NCBI GenBank assembly: GCA_034933145.1
Contig: JAYFOA010000104.1
Span: 1 to 42,718 of the forward strand
DNA: 42,718 nucleotides
Direction of reading: 5' to 3'
Origin: UBA4644 sp034933145
GTDB taxonomy: Bacteria > Bacillota > Clostridia > Oscillospirales > Butyricicoccaceae
The position numbers were made by a program, and so were the translations under genes. Below the pieces are notes generated by a model. The model saw only the letters and a list, made by a program, of their open reading frames with translations. It was not told the origin of the DNA and searched no databases. This document shows, piece by piece, positions 33,850 through 41,724 of this stretch (its first letter is position 1; each line of letters begins with the position of its first letter).

Positions 33850-34628
33850 TGTTTCTCCTCCCGCTCCGCAAACAGTTCCTCCGTGTCCGGCGCAGTATCA
33901 AGGAATATCTCCACGTCGGCAAACGCCTCCTTGATTCTGTCCATCTGCGTATCCAGACTGGCATCCACAATCCCGTCGGGCGTCTCCACAATACAGGTAC
34001 CCGTCGGTGCCTCCGGAAGGCCCTCAATTTCGATATGTTTCGCTCCCTTCACCAGCGACATAAGAAAATCGGCATTCTCCGTGGCAAATTGAACCTGCAG
34101 GTCCGAAACCGAAAGTTTGATCCATTCCTGATCGCGCAGTTCCTGCACCGCGCTTTTGTATATATTCAGAAACATTTCACTGTTATTGTTGAGCTCGGCC
34201 TGGACCACTTTTTTTGCAATATGGATGGCCAGGTCGCGGATTTTTCCCTCATAGTTTTTCAGCATCCCTGTCTTCTGTTCTTCCAGAGAGTGGAGCAGTG
34301 CTGAAATCTCGTTTACCGTCTCGCCGATTTCCAAATGGGCGCTTTCAATTGCGCCTTTCTGTCCTTCGGCATATCCCTGCTCTCTCGCCTGGGCATACAG
34401 TTTCGCCGCCTGCGCCTTGGCATCAGCCAGGAGTATTTCCGCCTGCGCCCGAGCATTAGCAAGAATCTGCCCGGCTTCTTCATCCGCGGAAGGTACCTTC
34501 TGCGCGGGCGGCAATGATTCGGGCAGCGTGCCGGACAATATGGGCTGGCTCAGTTCGTTCTCCGCCTGGTAAAGCACCTCGGCTGCCCGACCAATCTGCA
34601 CATACCGGGCTTTCACAACCCTAGTCAA
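33846..34628 (-). CDS. fliH: FliH, regulator of the FliI ATPase
   Basis: The 260-residue protein has an Ala/Gln/Glu-rich helical middle (AGQILANARAQAEILLADAK) and a C-terminal domain with IHIAKKVVQAELNNNSEMFL. It holds FliI in check and docks it to the C-ring. The start is TTG 34628, eight bases after AAGGA, and overlaps the fliG stop. A GTG four codons later is possible. Confidence 0.93.
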   Translation of the reverse strand: MTRVVKARYVQIGRAAEVLYQAENELSQPILSGTLPESLPPAQKVPSADEEAGQILANARAQAEILLADAKAQAAKLYAQAREQGYAEGQKGAIESAHLEIGETVNEISALLHSLEEQKTGMLKNYEGKIRDLAIHIAKKVVQAELNNNSEMFLNIYKSAVQELRDQEWIKLSVSDLQVQFATENADFLMSLVKGAKHIEIEGLPEAPTGTCIVETPDGIVDASLDTQMDRIKEAFADVEIFLDTAPDTEELFAEREEKH

Positions 34629-35631
34629 TTACCTCATCCTTCCCGCCGCGGGAAATATAGATTTCGCCGCTTTCTTCCAGACGGCGGATGATTGCGACCA
34701 TTCGCTGCTGTGCCTCTTCCACATCTGCGAGCCGTACGCCATGGAGATACTGGGCGTCTTCTTTCATCATTTCCGCCATGCGCGTGGACATATTCTTATA
34801 GAAGACCTGGGAAATTTCTTCACTGCTGCCCTTGAGCGCGATCAGCAGATCCTTGCTGTCCACGTCACGCAGGAACCGCTGGATTGCCGCCGATTCCAAA
34901 GTCGTGATGTCTTCGAATACGAACATCCGCTTTCGGATTTCTTCGGTCAGCTGAGGATCCCGTTTCCCCATTTCCTCCAATATGTATTTTTCCGTTCCGC
35001 GGTCCACAGAGTTCATAATTTCGGCGATATACTTGACGCCGCCTATCTGGGCAAAATCCATAGACGCGACGGAGGAAAACTTTTTGAGCAGAGTTTTTTC
35101 CACTTCCTTAACCATCTCGGGAGATGTGCGATCCATCACGGCGATGCGCTCGGTTACGTCAATCTGAAGCTCCCGCGGCAGCTCGGCCAAAATTTCCGCA
35201 GCTTGTCCCGAACGGAGGTAAGAAAGAATCAGGGCGATGGTCTGGGGATGCTCGTTTTGAATCATGCTGATCAAATGTTTGGGGTCTGCCTTCCGCAAGA
35301 AGTCAAACGACCTTGTCCGGATGGTCTGTGATACCCGTTCAATTAAATTAACAGCTGCCTGCGGGCCCATCGCCTTGTTGAGAATCTCACGGGCGTATTC
35401 AATGCCGCCCTCCGTCACATATTTCTGAGCCAGACAGAGGCTGTAGAACTCTTCGAGAAATGTCTCCGCCTGCTCCGCTGTCAGATCCTGCATCATCGCG
35501 ATTTCCAGGGTGAGCTGTTCTATCTCGTCCTCCCGGAGATACTTATAGACCTGTGACGCGGCTTCCGTACCAAGGGAGATGATGACGGCTGCCGCTTTTT
35601 TCCGGTAATCAAGCTGACCTTGTTTTGCCAT
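34621..35631 (-). CDS. fliG: FliG, flagellar motor switch protein
   Basis: The 336-residue protein has the middle-domain EHPQTIALILSYLRSGQAAE and the torque helix (KDLLIALKGSSEEISQVFYK, with charged residues at the stator face). It contacts FliF, FliM and MotA. Its ATG follows the fliF stop with no gap (TGAATG), and GAGGAA lies in the fliF end. Confidence 0.97.
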   Translation of the reverse strand: MAKQGQLDYRKKAAAVIISLGTEAASQVYKYLREDEIEQLTLEIAMMQDLTAEQAETFLEEFYSLCLAQKYVTEGGIEYAREILNKAMGPQAAVNLIERVSQTIRTRSFDFLRKADPKHLISMIQNEHPQTIALILSYLRSGQAAEILAELPRELQIDVTERIAVMDRTSPEMVKEVEKTLLKKFSSVASMDFAQIGGVKYIAEIMNSVDRGTEKYILEEMGKRDPQLTEEIRKRMFVFEDITTLESAAIQRFLRDVDSKDLLIALKGSSEEISQVFYKNMSTRMAEMMKEDAQYLHGVRLADVEEAQQRMVAIIRRLEESGEIYISRGGKDEVID

Positions 35632-37200
35632 TCACTGTTCCTCTTTCAGCCATGTGCGCAGCAACTGTGCCACAATTTCGGGGTTTCCTACGGAAAACTC
35701 CTTAATTTGACGCTTCAGCGCCTGCCCTCTTGTTTCATTCAGAACGATCTCACCAGGCATAGGTTCATTCGACGTCTGTGGATCCAGAAGTCTGCGCAGT
35801 TCATCCGGCTCGTCCGTTTCCCCGTGGTGACGCTTTGCCCTCGCCTTGCGGGTGAGCAGCAGCAGCACGACCAGTCCTGCGATCAGAACGGCGGCGCCGA
35901 TTGCGAAGTACAGCGGTTTTTCTTTCACCAGCGTCAAAAGTTCAACGCCCGTATTTTCGCCGCTTGATGACCCTATATCCGAAGCTGTGCTTTCGGCAAA
36001 CTGGACCGCCGTAATCAGCACCTGTTCCTCGGGGATTCCTGAGGCATAGGCGACCGCCTGCCGGTATTTCTGCAGATCATCATCGGAAAGCCCGGGATCC
36101 CCGATCATGACAGAAACACTCATGGTCTGGATTTCATATCCGTTTCTCTGTACTTGCTCGGTATATTCATTCACCAGATACTGGGTGCTTGAAGAAGCGC
36201 TGACGGTTCCGCCCTCTGCCCCGCTGCCCGCTTCAGGATAGCTTGTGCCGGTGTTGGAATCGGTACCGGGGACGCCGGACGCGGCATCAGTCCCGCTGCC
36301 ATTCTCCTGCGTCACATCCTGGCTGGAAACCATGCCGTTATCCCCGACTGTCGGCGTATATTTTGTCTCCTGACTCACCTTCTGGCTGAGATCGACAACC
36401 GTGTTAGCCGCCACACGAATTTTTCCATAGCCAAATATGGGCTGCAGCAGCTTCAGCACCTTATTTTCCACCGTCTGGTTAATTGTTTCCTCCAGTGAAA
36501 GGCGATCGGAAGACAGTGCAGCGTCGGCATCCTGGCTGTTAAGCAGGGAGGCGTTGGAATCGATGATCGCCACATTTGAACAGTCAAGCCCCGGCACACT
36601 GTTGGCTACCAAATATTCGATCCCGCTGATCTGCCGCTTGTCCAGCTCGGTGTTGCGCTCAAGATCCAGTACAACCGACGCAGTAGCCGGTGTCGCATCC
36701 GTCGAAAGGACATAGGAGTCATCCTCGGGTACACTGATGGTCACAATGGCAGCCTTGACGCCGTCCAACGTCTGGATAGCCTCCTGCAGCCGGTTCTGCA
36801 GCTGGAAAATCAGGTATTGCCGCTTTTCATAGTCGGTGGTCATAAAATCGACATTCTGGGAAAAAAGATCGTAATTTTGTGCCGTCCGGGGATACCCCTT
36901 GGCCGCCAGCTGCATTTTCAGCCGTGATTCTTCACCCTTTGGTACAAGGATCGTATTGTCATCGCTTGTCTTAGTCTGTACTGACATTTCATCCAGCAGG
37001 TCGAGAATCTCGCCGGCCTCATCAGAAGAAAGACCCGTATAGAGAATCGTATAGCTCGTATGGTTAAGAAGGATCGCGAGAACAATTGACAAAATAAGGA
37101 TCGCCGACGGCACTGCAATCAGCAGCCGTCTGCGTCCAGCCGCCTGTTTCCCCCAGAACTCCTTAAACTGTTCAATTGTTTTTGCGGGTGAAAGATTCAT
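35632..37200 (-). CDS. fliF: FliF, MS-ring protein
   Basis: The 522-residue protein has two membrane segments (about 25-45, LLIAVPSAILILSIVLAILL, and about 430-450, LYFAIGAAVLIAGLVVLLLL), a large outer domain and a C-terminal FliG-binding tail (VGNPEIVAQLLRTWLKEE). It forms the MS ring in the membrane. Ribosome site is weak. A G/C-rich hairpin lies in the gap before it. Confidence 0.97.
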   Translation of the reverse strand: MNLSPAKTIEQFKEFWGKQAAGRRRLLIAVPSAILILSIVLAILLNHTSYTILYTGLSSDEAGEILDLLDEMSVQTKTSDDNTILVPKGEESRLKMQLAAKGYPRTAQNYDLFSQNVDFMTTDYEKRQYLIFQLQNRLQEAIQTLDGVKAAIVTISVPEDDSYVLSTDATPATASVVLDLERNTELDKRQISGIEYLVANSVPGLDCSNVAIIDSNASLLNSQDADAALSSDRLSLEETINQTVENKVLKLLQPIFGYGKIRVAANTVVDLSQKVSQETKYTPTVGDNGMVSSQDVTQENGSGTDAASGVPGTDSNTGTSYPEAGSGAEGGTVSASSSTQYLVNEYTEQVQRNGYEIQTMSVSVMIGDPGLSDDDLQKYRQAVAYASGIPEEQVLITAVQFAESTASDIGSSSGENTGVELLTLVKEKPLYFAIGAAVLIAGLVVLLLLTRKARAKRHHGETDEPDELRRLLDPQTSNEPMPGEIVLNETRGQALKRQIKEFSVGNPEIVAQLLRTWLKEEQ

Positions 37201-37230
37201 ATGTCAAGCCTCGATTACCTGAATTTTTTT

Positions 37231-37270
37231 GCGGCTGCGCTTTCTCCGGCAATGCCGGCGGCGCGGCCGC
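37231..37270 (-). repeat. Hairpin between fliE and fliF
   Basis: A 10-base stem with one mismatch (37231-37240 with 37261-37270) encloses a second 5-base stem. A run of A, not T, follows on the minus strand, so this is not a normal terminator. It may affect fliE and fliF RNA balance. Confidence 0.45.
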
Positions 37271-37296
37271 GAAATAGGGGGACGGCCTACGGCCGC

Positions 37297-37596
37297 CTAT
37301 AAGGTAATCCGCATGATCTCGTTATACGCATCAAGCGCCTTGTTTCGAAGCTGTACCAGTGTCTGGAGGGCAAGGTCGGCTTTCGCCACATTGATCATCA
37401 GTGTATGAAGATCGTCCGACTCTCCCGTCGCCACCGCCAGTTCGTCCGCTTTTGCGCGGGCGTCGGTTTCGTTGGCCGCATCAACGGCATTGCGAAAAAT
37501 CTCCGAAAAAGACGTGCTCCCATTTCCGGTACCCGAAACAGGCTGTGCATTCGGCAGCTTGATCTGGTCAAGTATTCCGGCCGCTGTGATATCCAT
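37297..37596 (-). CDS. fliE: FliE, rod-MS ring junction protein
   Basis: The 99-residue protein has the FliE layout: SFSEIFRNAVDAANETDARA in the middle and the C-terminal VAKADLALQTLVQLRNKALD, ending YNEIMRITL. It links the rod to the MS ring. AAGGAGG precedes the ATG. Length is usual. Confidence 0.96.
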   Translation of the reverse strand: MDITAAGILDQIKLPNAQPVSGTGNGSTSFSEIFRNAVDAANETDARAKADELAVATGESDDLHTLMINVAKADLALQTLVQLRNKALDAYNEIMRITL

Positions 37597-37610
37597 CCAT
37601 ACGCCTCCTT

Positions 37611-38033
37611 CTATTTCCCGATTTCCAAGGCCTTGGCTGCCATATATTTCACCGCATTGAAGGCCGTGATGTTTGCTTCATACGAACGGCTGGCAGAAAT
37701 CAGGTCTACCATCTGTTCCGTGGTACTGATATCCGGCATCAGCACATACCCATCTGCGTCTGCGTCCGGATGGTCGGGATCATAAACCCTCTTTACCGCG
37801 TCTGGATTCTCAATAATTTCCGTGATCGCGACGCCGCCCGACTGCCGCTCTTTCAGAATCTCGTCAAACGACGATTTCTGTTCGGAAAAAACAACTGATT
37901 TTTTGAGATAGGGCCCACCGTCCTCTGTCCGCGTGGTCTCGGCATTCGCAATGTTCTGTGCAAGAATATCCATCCGCAGCTTCTGTGCAGACAATCCGGA
38001 GCCGCTGATATTCAGCGATGATAAAAACGACAT
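37611..38033 (-). CDS. flgC: FlgC, proximal rod protein
   Basis: The 140-residue protein has the rod N-terminal motif (SGLSAQKLRMDILAQNIANA) and the C-terminal helix VDLISASRSYEANITAFNAV. It forms the inner rod with FlgB. Its ATG directly follows the flgB stop (TAAATG), with GGAGG upstream. Confidence 0.96.
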   Translation of the reverse strand: MSFLSSLNISGSGLSAQKLRMDILAQNIANAETTRTEDGGPYLKKSVVFSEQKSSFDEILKERQSGGVAITEIIENPDAVKRVYDPDHPDADADGYVLMPDISTTEQMVDLISASRSYEANITAFNAVKYMAAKALEIGK

Positions 38034-38414
38034 TTACTTTCCTCCGTTCAGCACATAGCTCATCCGTGAAAACTCGGCGGACACGGCCTGTACCATTGCC
38101 TGATACTGCAGCTGCGTCTGAACAAGGGATATACTCTCTGCGTCGGCATCAACCCCGTTTCCGTCCTCACCCATCGCCGCAGAGTCCTCCTGCAATTCGG
38201 GTTTTACCGAAAGGATTCGTTCTTCCAGCCCACTTTCACTTCCGCCGGCATCCACCGCTTTCCGCAGCAAATTCTCAAAAGCCACAGACTTGCTCTTATA
38301 TCCCGGCGTATCCTTATTGGCAATGTTATCGGAGATTGCCTGCTGGCGAAGCCAAAGTGCATCCAAGCTTTTCTGAGCCAGGGCAATGCTTGTGTCGGTG
38401 GAAACAGCTCGCAT
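38034..38414 (-). CDS. flgB: FlgB, proximal rod protein
   Basis: The 126-residue protein has the rod N-terminal motif (LRQQAISDNIANKDTPGYKS) and a C-terminal helix typical of FlgB (VQTQLQYQAMVQAVSAEFSR). ATG 38414 is used; GGAGG lies six bases upstream. As first gene of the long minus-strand block, it carries the regulatory leader with the c-di-GMP riboswitch. Confidence 0.95.
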   Translation of the reverse strand: MRAVSTDTSIALAQKSLDALWLRQQAISDNIANKDTPGYKSKSVAFENLLRKAVDAGGSESGLEERILSVKPELQEDSAAMGEDGNGVDADAESISLVQTQLQYQAMVQAVSAEFSRMSYVLNGGK

Positions 38415-38460
38415 AATTATCCTCCTCACAAAGCCCACGCGTAACCGGGCTGTCGTATAT

Positions 38461-38466
38461 ATTATA
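38461..38466 (-). promoter_or_regulatory. Possible sigma-A -10 box downstream of the riboswitch
   Basis: A perfect TATAAT lies on the minus strand 46 bases before flgB, inside an A/T-rich stretch. The -35 region at the right distance (TTAAAT) is poor. If active, it would drive flgB without passing through the riboswitch. Confidence 0.35.
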
Positions 38467-38541
38467 TATTTGTGTAATTTTTATTTAATTTTCCTCTGTA
38501 CATTTTCTGTGAAATCCATGCAAACATTTTGTATTTTTCTT

Positions 38542-38561
38542 AAAAAAAAGTATAAAAATAC
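38542..38561 (-). terminator. Possible terminator of the riboswitch expression platform
   Basis: After the aptamer on the minus strand come a G-rich stretch, a short GTAT-TTTT-ATAC hairpin (38561-38550) and eight T. The stem is weak on its own, so the full terminator fold may include upstream bases. Confidence 0.4.
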
Positions 38562-38571
38562 CCCCGCTCCC

Positions 38572-38633
38572 GCAGCTGGCTGCCATTTCAGGCCCTATAG
38601 CTTTGCGTCGCCGTTTTTCAACGGGTTTGCCTT
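38572..38633 (-). ncRNA. Cyclic-di-GMP-I (GEMM-I) riboswitch aptamer
   Basis: On the minus strand the RNA shows the hallmarks in order: GGCAAACC (38631-38624), the stem CCGUU-GAAA-AACGG with its GAAA tetraloop, GACGCAAAGC (38609-38600), UAUAGGGCCU, and GGCAGCCAGCUGC at the end (to 38572). These are the conserved parts of the GEMM-I class that binds c-di-GMP. The closing P1 stem is short, GCA/UGC. It lies about 155 bases before flgB. In Clostridioides difficile a switch of the same class before flgB ends transcription when c-di-GMP is high; the same sense is inferred here. Confidence 0.9.
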
Positions 38634-38902
38634 TATTCGCGAGAGTTGAATAAATATCATGCAAGAAATGCGTAACATTTCTAAACTGCGATTGTTAAGA
38701 AAGTATCAATATTCAAACCTTACAAATTATCTATTTCAAAATCTGTCCCTCATCATACAACAGGAATTTTATTTTTTCAATATAAGTTTTTAAAAAAAAG
38801 TCGAATTTTTTTTAATTCTGTCGAAATAGTAATTATTTAAAGTTTTTTTTGGCTAGTTTAAACAAAGCAGAATGTCCCCCGCTTCCAAAGAATGTAAGCT
38901 CT

Positions 38903-38929
38903 TAATTTTTTCCCGTGGTTGGACGATAT
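38903..38929 (+). promoter_or_regulatory. Sigma-28-like promoter of fliD
   Basis: TAAT (38903-38906), a 16-base spacer and ACGATAT (38923-38929) match the sites before flgM and the flagellin array. The predicted leader to the fliD ATG is about 36 bases. Confidence 0.65.
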
Positions 38930-38971
38930 TTAGAATATAAGATTTTGCCTGAGACAGAAAGGATGATCTGG

Positions 38972-40867
38972 ATGGCAACCATAAGCAATTCTGCTAGAAT
39001 CAGCGGTTTGGCTTCCGGCTTGGATGTTGAATCAATCATCGATGGATTGACGCAGGGGACGCAGCTTAAGATAGAAAAGGCGAAACAGGATCTGCAGGTT
39101 CTGGAATGGAAAAAAGAATCTTATCAGGGAATCACTGATGCCCTCTATTCCTTTCAAAATACATACTGCGGCAGTTCCAACTTCAGTATGTTGTATGTCG
39201 ACGATCTAAAACGGCTGTCGGCGTCCAGCTCTTCGAACTATGTGACGGTTACCGCCACGGATAGCGCCGTTGCGGAGTCAGTTTATGTCCATGACATTGT
39301 CAGCCTTGCCTCTGCTGCCAGAGTGAGCAGCTCTGCCCAGGTATCGGCAAACCCTACGCTTACGGCAAACACCGAACTACTTACCGACCTTTCCGGAAAA
39401 TCTTTCAGCGTAACCCTGGACGGCATTTCCAAAACGCTGACCTTTTCCGACAAGACCTATACCACAGTTGATGACGCGGCTACGGAACTGCAATCTCTTC
39501 TTTCCGGCGCTTTCGGGGCCGGTCGTATTTCTGTATCTTCCAGCGGGGATACCCTCTCTCTCGATGCGGGCAACAGTATTCTGATTCTGAACGATTCTGG
39601 TGCTGAGGACGGCGAGGTTTCCGATATTCTGGCTTTTACATCCGGGATCTCCAACCGCATCAGCCTCACCGCCTCAATAGCAGATTCCGGGTTGGCCGTT
39701 GCTCCGGGTGATACACTTTCTTTTACGATCAACGGTTCAGAATTCTCCTTTACCTCTGAAAATTCAATAAAAACGATCATGGAAACGATCAATGATTCTG
39801 ATGCGGGCGTGACCATGTCCTACTCCCGTACCACGGATACTTTTGCCATTGTGTCCTCCGAAACCGGTTCCGCTTCCTCCGTTGATTTGACAGACGTCGA
39901 AGGTTCTTTTCTGTCCTCCATCATCGGCACGGGCATCCGCACCGATGGAACTGACGCGGTTCTTCGCGTTGGCATTAACGGCGACACTGCGGAAGATAGT
40001 CTGATCACTCTTACGCGAAGTACGAATACCTTTGATGTTGACGGTACAACATTTACGCTCAACGGTATGGCATCCGGCGGCGCAGCAGAGGAAATCAATG
40101 TCACGGTAAGCCTCGATGCACAGACCGCGGCAGAAAAAATCACAGAGTTTGTCGGAGCCTATAACAGCCTGCTTAAAACCATTACGGACAAGCTGTATGA
40201 AACCGTTTATTCCGGATACGATCCCCTGACCGAAGATCAAAAAAAAGATATGACCGACAGTGAGATTGAGGACTGGACGGCAAAAGCAAAAAGCGGGCTG
40301 CTGAACAATGACTCCGTACTGAGCAGCATCTATACGCAGCTCCGTACCGCCCTGTTCGATCCCATCACGGGCGAGGACGGTAATTCCCTGGGTATTAACC
40401 TTGCCAGTATTGGTATTTCCACGCAGAGCTATTCAACAAAAGGACAGCTTACCATTGATCAGGATAAACTGCTCAGCGCGCTGAAAAGCGACCCGAATGC
40501 TGTTCTTTCCCTGTTTACGCAGTCTTCCGACGTTATCTACTCTCACTTTCTTTCCTCTGACCGTGCTTCCCAACGGTATACCGAATCCGGGGTCCTCTGG
40601 CGTATTAACGATATTATTAAGAACAACCTCAGCACGGTAGGAAATACCGGCGCTCTTGTAACGCTGATCGGCAGCCCAGAAAAAGAATACAAGGGACAAA
40701 CCACCTATTCCAAAAAAATCAATACTGCACAGGACAAGATCGACACACTGCTTGACAAGCTTGACAAAGAGGAAGACTCTTATTGGAAAAAATACACTGC
40801 GCTGGAGACGGCCATGTCCCAGCTTAACTCCATGTCCGGCTATCTGAGCAGCCTGCTCCCCAGTTAA
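38972..40867 (+). CDS. fliD: FliD, filament cap protein
   Basis: The 631-residue protein starts MATISNSARISGLASGLDVE, the FliD N-terminal motif, and ends in a coiled helix with ETAMSQLNSMSGYLSSLLP. It caps the filament and folds flagellin as it arrives. ATG 38972 is used because AAGGA lies eight bases upstream; an ATG nine bases earlier touches the ribosome site. The central domains are Ser/Thr-rich and surface-exposed. It opens the plus-strand unit fliD-fliS-(fliT)-motA-motB. Confidence 0.96.
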   Translation: MATISNSARISGLASGLDVESIIDGLTQGTQLKIEKAKQDLQVLEWKKESYQGITDALYSFQNTYCGSSNFSMLYVDDLKRLSASSSSNYVTVTATDSAVAESVYVHDIVSLASAARVSSSAQVSANPTLTANTELLTDLSGKSFSVTLDGISKTLTFSDKTYTTVDDAATELQSLLSGAFGAGRISVSSSGDTLSLDAGNSILILNDSGAEDGEVSDILAFTSGISNRISLTASIADSGLAVAPGDTLSFTINGSEFSFTSENSIKTIMETINDSDAGVTMSYSRTTDTFAIVSSETGSASSVDLTDVEGSFLSSIIGTGIRTDGTDAVLRVGINGDTAEDSLITLTRSTNTFDVDGTTFTLNGMASGGAAEEINVTVSLDAQTAAEKITEFVGAYNSLLKTITDKLYETVYSGYDPLTEDQKKDMTDSEIEDWTAKAKSGLLNNDSVLSSIYTQLRTALFDPITGEDGNSLGINLASIGISTQSYSTKGQLTIDQDKLLSALKSDPNAVLSLFTQSSDVIYSHFLSSDRASQRYTESGVLWRINDIIKNNLSTVGNTGALVTLIGSPEKEYKGQTTYSKKINTAQDKIDTLLDKLDKEEDSYWKKYTALETAMSQLNSMSGYLSSLLPS

Positions 40868-40882
40868 TGTGGAGGTAAACGT

Positions 40883-41284
40883 ATGCAAGACAGCAATCCT
40901 TACGAAAAATACCGCGAACAGGCCGTCAGCACCCAAACGCCCGGGGAACTGATCATTCTCCTCTACGACCGAGCTTTGTTCCATATTAACGTCGCGTCCC
41001 GACATATCGAACATAAGCGGCCGGGCGACGCCCACGCCAGCATCCGTAAGGCACAGGACATCGTCCTTTATCTGCAGGGAATACTCGACCCCCGATATCC
41101 GGTGTCTGGAATCCTAAAGCAGTATTATTCCGTTATTCTCCGCCAGCTTTCCCGGGCGAACATTCATAAAGATCTAAAAGATCTGAGCGATGCTGCACAG
41201 GCGATGCGCACGCTTCGCGACACATGGAAACAGCTGGAAACTCAAAATCATGCCGTCGCCCCGATCCGGAGAGAAAGCGTATGA
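40883..41284 (+). CDS. fliS: FliS, flagellin export chaperone
   Basis: The 133-residue helical protein starts MQDSNPYEKYREQAVSTQTP and has GELIILLYDRALFHINVA, the FliS signature. It binds the C-terminal helix of flagellin. GGAGG precedes the ATG by seven bases. Its stop overlaps the next ATG (ATGA). Confidence 0.95.
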   Translation: MQDSNPYEKYREQAVSTQTPGELIILLYDRALFHINVASRHIEHKRPGDAHASIRKAQDIVLYLQGILDPRYPVSGILKQYYSVILRQLSRANIHKDLKDLSDAAQAMRTLRDTWKQLETQNHAVAPIRRESV

Positions 41285-41694
41285 TCAACGTATCCGAAAA
41301 TACCCCCCGCTCTTTTGCCGGCAAGGACCTTTGCCTTCTGCGGGAGATAGACGCCGAACTGTCCCGCTTTCTTGATGCAGAGGACGAAATTTCAACGGAA
41401 GAGATCACCGAGCTCTTTTCTCGGATAAATGACCGAATGACATGTCTCCGGCAGCTTGGCCTTTCAAATGTCAGCGGATTGACAGATGAACAGCTGCAGC
41501 TAATCCGCCGCGTCCTTGAACAGATGAATCATGCGTATCAAAAGGCTGAGCGGCTCTCCGCCGGCTGCCGTGCCGGATTGCGCGGCGTGCAACAGAAAAA
41601 GTGGATCTGTGCGCAATTTGCGACGCAATCTCTTAAACCGGGCAGCCTGCTTGATTACTCAGAAAAACTGCAAACGCCCAAAAATATAAAGTAA
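41281..41694 (+). CDS. Helical protein in the FliT position
   Basis: This 137-residue protein starts at ATG 41281, which overlaps the fliS stop, with GGAGAG upstream. It is charged and mostly helical (LREIDAELSRFLDAEDEIST) and lacks a signal peptide or membrane segment. Place after fliS and size suggest a FliT-like chaperone, perhaps of FliD, but I see no clear family motif. Longer upstream frames in this region are shadows of fliS. Confidence 0.7.
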   Translation: MINVSENTPRSFAGKDLCLLREIDAELSRFLDAEDEISTEEITELFSRINDRMTCLRQLGLSNVSGLTDEQLQLIRRVLEQMNHAYQKAERLSAGCRAGLRGVQQKKWICAQFATQSLKPGSLLDYSEKLQTPKNIK

Positions 41695-41724
41695 ATTTTT
41701 ATACCTTTTTACATAGGAGCTAAT

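Larger units (their letters stand above)
38415..38971. other. Divergent control region between flgB and fliD
   Basis: This gap of about 557 bases has no gene. On the minus strand it holds the c-di-GMP riboswitch, a T8 run and a TATAAT box; on the plus strand the fliD promoter. The middle (38641-38880) is very A/T-rich, with A8-GTCGAA-T8 (38792-38813), a second GTCGAA at 38820-38825 and a 7-base inverted repeat (38664-38670 with 38676-38682). The promoter of the riboswitch should lie in this part, but I cannot fix it. Confidence 0.7.

Noticed and set aside
38792..38813. A8-GTCGAA-T8 as an intrinsic terminator
   Set aside because: The stem is only A/T pairs and no gene ends nearby; more likely bent A/T-rich promoter DNA.
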